Shown here piece after piece: positions 4,931 through 7,998 of a stretch of 7,998 nucleotides of DNA (position 1 is the stretch's first letter; every line of letters starts with the position of its first letter). The notes under the pieces are model-generated. The model was not told the DNA's origin and made no database searches. It saw only the letters and a program-made list of their open reading frames with translations. Source of the DNA: Rhodospirillales bacterium (GTDB lineage: Bacteria; Pseudomonadota; Alphaproteobacteria; Micavibrionales; UBA2020); contig JAHFPI010000083.1 in assembly GCA_023266795.1 (NCBI GenBank), positions 1 through 7,998 on the forward strand, given 5' to 3'. The position numbers and the translations under genes were made by a program.

Positions 4931-5087
4931 ATTCGCCAAATATTTTCCGTAAATAATAAATCCCTATATTACAATAACCCTTTGTATTTATGAACCAATC
5001 ACCCATAAATTATGTCAAAGCTTGTCAAAATGGCGAATTTCCTCTACAACTCGGGGCATCTGCATAAAAGAAAAAGGCGTTTTTATA
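4931..5087 (+). other. AT-rich gap between the ankyrin operon and the transglycosylase gene
   Basis: No gene is supported here. It contains a 7-bp inverted repeat (ATTTATG 4986-4992 / CATAAAT 5004-5010, 11-nt loop) without a following T-run, so it is not a convincing intrinsic terminator. A direct repeat of GTCAAA (5014-5019 and 5024-5029) follows. The 62-codon reading frame at 5012-5200 overlaps the signal-peptide region of the next gene in another frame and has no recognisable features. Confidence 0.5.
5022..5050 (+). promoter_or_regulatory. Possible promoter of the transglycosylase gene
   Basis: TTGTCA (5022-5027, 5/6 match to -35) and TACAAC (5045-5050, 4/6 match to -10) are spaced 17 bp apart. 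They would give a start near 5057 and a leader of about 30 nt before TTG 5088. The -10 box is weak, so this is tentative. Confidence 0.35.
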
Positions 5088-7031
5088 TTGCAATTCAAAG
5101 CTTGTCGCGGGCGAATTTTATTAATTATTGCGGCGCTGCTGGCTCCCTCGTATGCGGGCACGGCTGGCGCTACCGCCCGAACATCGCCTCCTGCGAATAA
5201 AATACTCTGGAATCCCGTTCATAAACCAGCTCACAAGTCGGCGCGTAAACCGGCGCATAAAGCAGAAGTATCCAAAGCCGAAAAGCCGGTGGAGCGCTCC
5301 CCCGACTCTCTGGAAGGCGAGGCCTTTAACCGCGTCAGCAAGGACGAACGTCTGGACGAGGATGATGCGGCCCTCTACGCGCGCATTTTTGCCTTTCAGG
5401 ATGTCGGCGATTTCAAAAAAGCCAATAAAGCCATTCATGAACTGTCCGACCACCGCCTGATGGGGCACGTACTGTATCAGCGCTATGCCAGCCGTGATTA
5501 TAAAGCGACCTACACGGAACTTGCCGAATGGATGCGCGCCTATGCCGACCATCCCGGCGCGCAGAAAATTTATGATCTCGCCCTCACCCGCAAACCAAAA
5601 AAAAATGCTGTGTCTCTCGCCGCACCGCGTCCCGGCCATGGGATGACGGGATACCACGATTACGACAGCGGCCAGCTCGCCCAGCCCTATATGGCCGATC
5701 AGGAATATAGCCGCCGTGAGAAGGACATCATGAAGGCCATCAGCGGCAGCCTGTCGGAAAGCCCGACGGCGGCGCGGCGGCGGCTGGAAAGCCCCGAAGC
5801 GAAGGATCTTTTTGACGACACAAAATATGACGCGTTACAGGCGCAGGTCGCGGAGTCCTACTTCTATAATGACAAAGTGAACCCGGCTTACGCATTGGCG
5901 GCGGCGAGCTCCAGCCGTTCCGGCACAGAAATACCGCGTGCCGGCTGGATTGCCGGATTATCCGCATGGAAAGAGGGAAAATATGATGAGGCGGCAAAGC
6001 ATTTTGAAAGCGCCGCCACTTCGCCGCGCGCTTCCGCATGGATGGCGTCGGCCGGAGCCTATTGGGCGGCGCGTTCCTATATAAGAAACCATCAGCCGCA
6101 GAATGTCCGCCACTGGCTGGAGAAAGCGGCAGACTATCCGCGCAGCTTCTACGGCATCATAGCGGTAAAAGCGCTGGGCATGGAGCAGACGCGCTTTAAT
6201 TGGAAGATGCCGGAACTGAACGACAAACTGGCGCAGGCGCTGGCGGCTATTCCGGCGGGCAAACGCGCGCTGGCATTGATGGATGCCGAACATCCCGAAC
6301 TGGCGGAACAGGAACTTCGGCAGATCAATCCCGGCAGTGACGCAACGATGCAGGAAGCCATGATGGCCTTCGCCCACAAGGCGGGTATTCCGGCCTTCGA
6401 AATACGCCTCGGCAGCGGACTGCAGGATGCAAAAGGCAAACTATATGATGCCGCTTTATATCCCGACGCCCCCTGGTATCCCGAAGGCGGCTATCAGGTG
6501 GATAAATCACTGGTCTATGCCTTTATCCGTCAGGAATCGAAATTTGACGCCGCCGTGGCGAACAGAAGCTCCGGCGCCGTCGGCCTGATGCAGCTGCTGC
6601 CCTCTACCGCCATGAACATGGCGCGCGCCGGCGGCATTAAAATAGATAAAGAACACCTACAGGACCCTGCGGTTAATCTCCGTCTGGGACAGAAATACCT
6701 GATGAAACTGCTACAGGACGGCGGCGTGCAGAACAACCTGTTCAAGCTGGCCGTCGCCTATAACGCCGGCCCCGGCAAGCTGTCCCGCTGGGAAAAGACC
6801 GTCAGTTATGATGACGACCCGCTGCTGTTCATCGAATCGATCCCCGTCGCCGAAACCCGCCTGTTTGTCGAGCGGGTGCTGACGAATTACTGGATCTACC
6901 GCCTGAAATATAACCAGAATACGGACTCGCTGGAGAACGTCGCCTCCGGCGAATGGCCGGTTTATGTCGCTGAAGACATCCATCGCGGCCCGCGCTTCGC
7001 CGATGCCACGGGGCTTCCCAGACGGCAATAA
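5088..7031 (+). CDS. Secreted soluble lytic murein transglycosylase, Slt70 type
   Basis: Cleaves the MurNAc-GlcNAc bond of peptidoglycan in the periplasm, forming 1,6-anhydro ends. From TTG 5088 the protein has 647 residues. A signal peptide is visible at 1-30 (QFKACRGR, then hydrophobic ILLIIAALLAPSYA, cleavage after Ala23 or nearby), followed by a Lys/His-rich linker (about 31-70, with KPAHK repeats). A long helical superhelix of TPR-like type follows (for example GLSAWKEGKYDEAAKHF near 290 and FYGIIAVKALG near 355). The catalytic goose-type domain is at about 470-600, with catalytic Glu483 in RQESKFD, SGAVGLMQLLP from 495 and AYNAGPG at 557-563. The longer reading frame from TTG 5022 adds 22 residues before the signal peptide, lacks a ribosome site and coincides with the putative -35 box. 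TTG 5088 has AAAAAGG (5071-5077) upstream. The length fits the family. It ends 39 nt before alaS. Confidence 0.93.
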   Translation: MQFKACRGRILLIIAALLAPSYAGTAGATARTSPPANKILWNPVHKPAHKSARKPAHKAEVSKAEKPVERSPDSLEGEAFNRVSKDERLDEDDAALYARIFAFQDVGDFKKANKAIHELSDHRLMGHVLYQRYASRDYKATYTELAEWMRAYADHPGAQKIYDLALTRKPKKNAVSLAAPRPGHGMTGYHDYDSGQLAQPYMADQEYSRREKDIMKAISGSLSESPTAARRRLESPEAKDLFDDTKYDALQAQVAESYFYNDKVNPAYALAAASSSRSGTEIPRAGWIAGLSAWKEGKYDEAAKHFESAATSPRASAWMASAGAYWAARSYIRNHQPQNVRHWLEKAADYPRSFYGIIAVKALGMEQTRFNWKMPELNDKLAQALAAIPAGKRALALMDAEHPELAEQELRQINPGSDATMQEAMMAFAHKAGIPAFEIRLGSGLQDAKGKLYDAALYPDAPWYPEGGYQVDKSLVYAFIRQESKFDAAVANRSSGAVGLMQLLPSTAMNMARAGGIKIDKEHLQDPAVNLRLGQKYLMKLLQDGGVQNNLFKLAVAYNAGPGKLSRWEKTVSYDDDPLLFIESIPVAETRLFVERVLTNYWIYRLKYNQNTDSLENVASGEWPVYVAEDIHRGPRFADATGLPRRQ

Positions 7032-7044
7032 AAGGGCGTATAAT
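7015..7044 (+). promoter_or_regulatory. Probable alaS promoter
   Basis: A perfect -10 box TATAAT (7039-7044) has a weak -35 candidate TTCCCA (7015-7020) 18 bp upstream, inside the 3' end of the transglycosylase gene. Transcription would begin near 7050, about 20 nt before the alaS ATG. Readthrough from the upstream gene is also possible because no terminator is seen between them. Confidence 0.6.
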
Positions 7045-7057
7045 CGCCGGATTATTG
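7026..7057 (+). promoter_or_regulatory. Symmetric dyad centred on the alaS -10 box
   Basis: Arms CAATAA (7026-7031) and TTATTG (7052-7057) flank a second pair GGCG (7035-7038) and CGCC (7045-7048), with TATAAT in the exact centre and 3-nt unmatched gaps on both sides. Ten base pairs per side have mirrored spacing. It could be an operator; as a hairpin it would be weak and lacks a T-run. E. coli AlaRS is known to repress its own gene through a palindrome near the start site, but similarity of mechanism here is only inference. Confidence 0.45.
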
Positions 7058-7070
7058 TATGAGGGTAGCC

Positions 7071-7998
7071 ATGACGACAACCGCAAACCAGATCCGCAAA
7101 ACATTTCTCGATTATTTCAAAAAGAACGGGCATGAAGTTGTTCGCTCCTCCCCTCTCGTTCCGGCGAACGACCCGACGATGATGTTCACCAATTCGGGCA
7201 TGGTGCAGTTCAAGAATGTTTTTACAGGCCAGGAGACGCGCCCCTACAAACGGGCAACCACGGCGCAGAAATGCGTGCGGGCGGGCGGCAAGCATAACGA
7301 CCTTGATAATGTCGGCTTCACAGCGCGGCACCTGACGTTTTTCGAGATGCTCGGCAATTTCTCCTTCGGCGATTATTTCAAGGAAGACGCCATAAAATTT
7401 GCGTGGGAGCTTGTCACCAAAGAATTCTGCATGCCGAAAGACCGGCTGCTCGTCACCGTCTATTCTGATGATGACGAAGCGGCGGGATACTGGAAAAAAA
7501 TTGCCGGACTTCCGGACAGCAAAATCATCCGCATCCCGACAATGGATAACTTCTGGATGATGGGCGATACGGGCCCCTGCGGCCCCTGTACGGAGATTTT
7601 CTTCGATCATGGCGACAAGGTCGCTGGCGGCATCCCCGGTTCTCCCGAGCAGGATGGTGACCGCTATGTCGAATTCTGGAACAACGTCTTCATGCAGTTC
7701 GAACAGTTGCCAGACAGCAGCCGCATCAAACTGGGCAAACAATCGGTCGATACAGGCATGGGTCTCGACCGCATGGCCACGATCCTGCAAGGCAAACACG
7801 ACATTTTCGACATCGACATCATGCGCGCGCTCATCGAGGCCTCGGCGCAGCTGACCTCCCGCGATCCTGACGGCGAATTCAAGACCTCCCACCGCGTCAT
7901 TGCCGATCACCTGCGCTCATCCTCCTTTCTCATTGCCGACGGCGTCATGCCCTCCAATGAAGGCCGCGGCTATGTGCTGCGGCGGATCATGCGGCGCG
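7071..7998 (+). CDS. alaS: Alanyl-tRNA synthetase, N-terminal part (runs off the window)
   Basis: Class II synthetase that charges tRNA-Ala with alanine in the cytoplasm. The first 309 codons are present, roughly a third of a typical protein of about 870-890 residues, and the frame stays open to the window end. Recognisable family segments are MMFTNSGMVQFKNVFTG, RPYKRATTAQKCVRAGGKHNDLDNVG, FEMLGNFSFGDYFK, FWMMGDTGPCGPCTEIFFD, FWNNVFMQFEQ, VDTGMGLDRMA, and TSHRVIADHLR with GRGYVLRRIMRR at the edge. These cover the aminoacylation core and the start of the tRNA-recognition region; the editing and C-terminal domains lie outside. ATG 7071 is preceded by GAGGGT (7061-7066). One oddity is that the usual ARHHTFFEML reads ARHLTFFEML (CAC CTG), a change worth confirming. 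Identification is secure. Confidence 0.97.
   Translation, partial: MTTTANQIRKTFLDYFKKNGHEVVRSSPLVPANDPTMMFTNSGMVQFKNVFTGQETRPYKRATTAQKCVRAGGKHNDLDNVGFTARHLTFFEMLGNFSFGDYFKEDAIKFAWELVTKEFCMPKDRLLVTVYSDDDEAAGYWKKIAGLPDSKIIRIPTMDNFWMMGDTGPCGPCTEIFFDHGDKVAGGIPGSPEQDGDRYVEFWNNVFMQFEQLPDSSRIKLGKQSVDTGMGLDRMATILQGKHDIFDIDIMRALIEASAQLTSRDPDGEFKTSHRVIADHLRSSSFLIADGVMPSNEGRGYVLRRIMRR

Noticed and set aside
4986..5010. Inverted repeat ATTTATG/CATAAAT after ank5 as an intrinsic terminator
   Set aside because: The stem is 7 AT-rich pairs with an 11-nt loop and no following T-run, too weak to call a terminator.
5012..5200. 62-codon plus-strand frame overlapping the start of the transglycosylase gene
   Set aside because: It is in a different frame from the signal peptide, has no recognisable content and no convincing ribosome site. 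It overlaps the secured coding sequence for more than half its length.
6711..7910. 399-codon open frame on the minus strand
   Set aside because: It lies antisense to the end of the transglycosylase gene and to alaS, both secure by motif. The product shows no recognisable motif, and long antisense frames are common opposite GC-rich genes.

Overview
The window looks like chromosomal DNA of an alphaproteobacterium of moderate GC content. The evidence is the style of the family-4 uracil-DNA glycosylase (a conserved N-terminal block of the 'WYAEIGVDEA' type plus a proline-rich linker), the alphaproteobacterial look of the Slt-type transglycosylase, and the alanyl-tRNA synthetase sequence. The genus cannot be named from the sequence alone. 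All genes lie on the + strand.

Layout. (1) Positions 53-865 encode a family-4 uracil-DNA glycosylase with its active-site motifs but no cysteine at all, so it cannot hold the usual iron-sulfur cluster. (2) Positions 866-933 hold a strong sigma70-type promoter (TTGACA, 17 bp, TATTAT). An 8+3+8 bp palindrome overlaps its -35 box, and a very good Shine-Dalgarno sequence follows. (3) Positions 934-4930 are a tight operon of five paralogous ankyrin-repeat genes, called ank1-ank5 here, with intergenic gaps of 4, 4, 4 and 1 nt. (4) Positions 4931-5087 are an AT-rich gap with a possible promoter. (5) Positions 5088-7031 encode a secreted soluble lytic transglycosylase of the Slt70 type. (6) Positions 7032-7070 are the alaS promoter and leader, embedded in a symmetric dyad. 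(7) Positions 7071-7998 are the first 309 codons of alaS, which runs off the window.

The ankyrin operon is the unusual part. All five proteins share a design: an N-terminal helical cap (FF-x-AV-x-x-GD...FLDKYP-x-A), a variable number of about 33-residue ankyrin repeats, a short charged helix, and a nearly invariant C-terminal tail of about 26 residues (DTDFS-x-GLKKPIP-x-RRPF). The tail's amino acids are conserved while its codons vary freely, so selection acts on the peptide. By contrast, 18 bp of DNA spanning the stop/start junction is identical at three consecutive junctions, and a degenerate copy precedes ank1. The array therefore appears to have grown by tandem duplication of a whole gene unit. 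ank2 looks like two units fused with loss of the inner tail, and ank3 has gained repeats internally. None of the five has a Sec signal peptide or membrane segment. A common partner or export route that reads the tail is the simplest hypothesis, but it is inference and no function can be assigned from the sequence.

The flanking genes (DNA repair, cell-wall turnover, translation) are ordinary housekeeping genes. No tRNA, rRNA, CRISPR array, transposase, integrase or convincing intrinsic terminator was seen.
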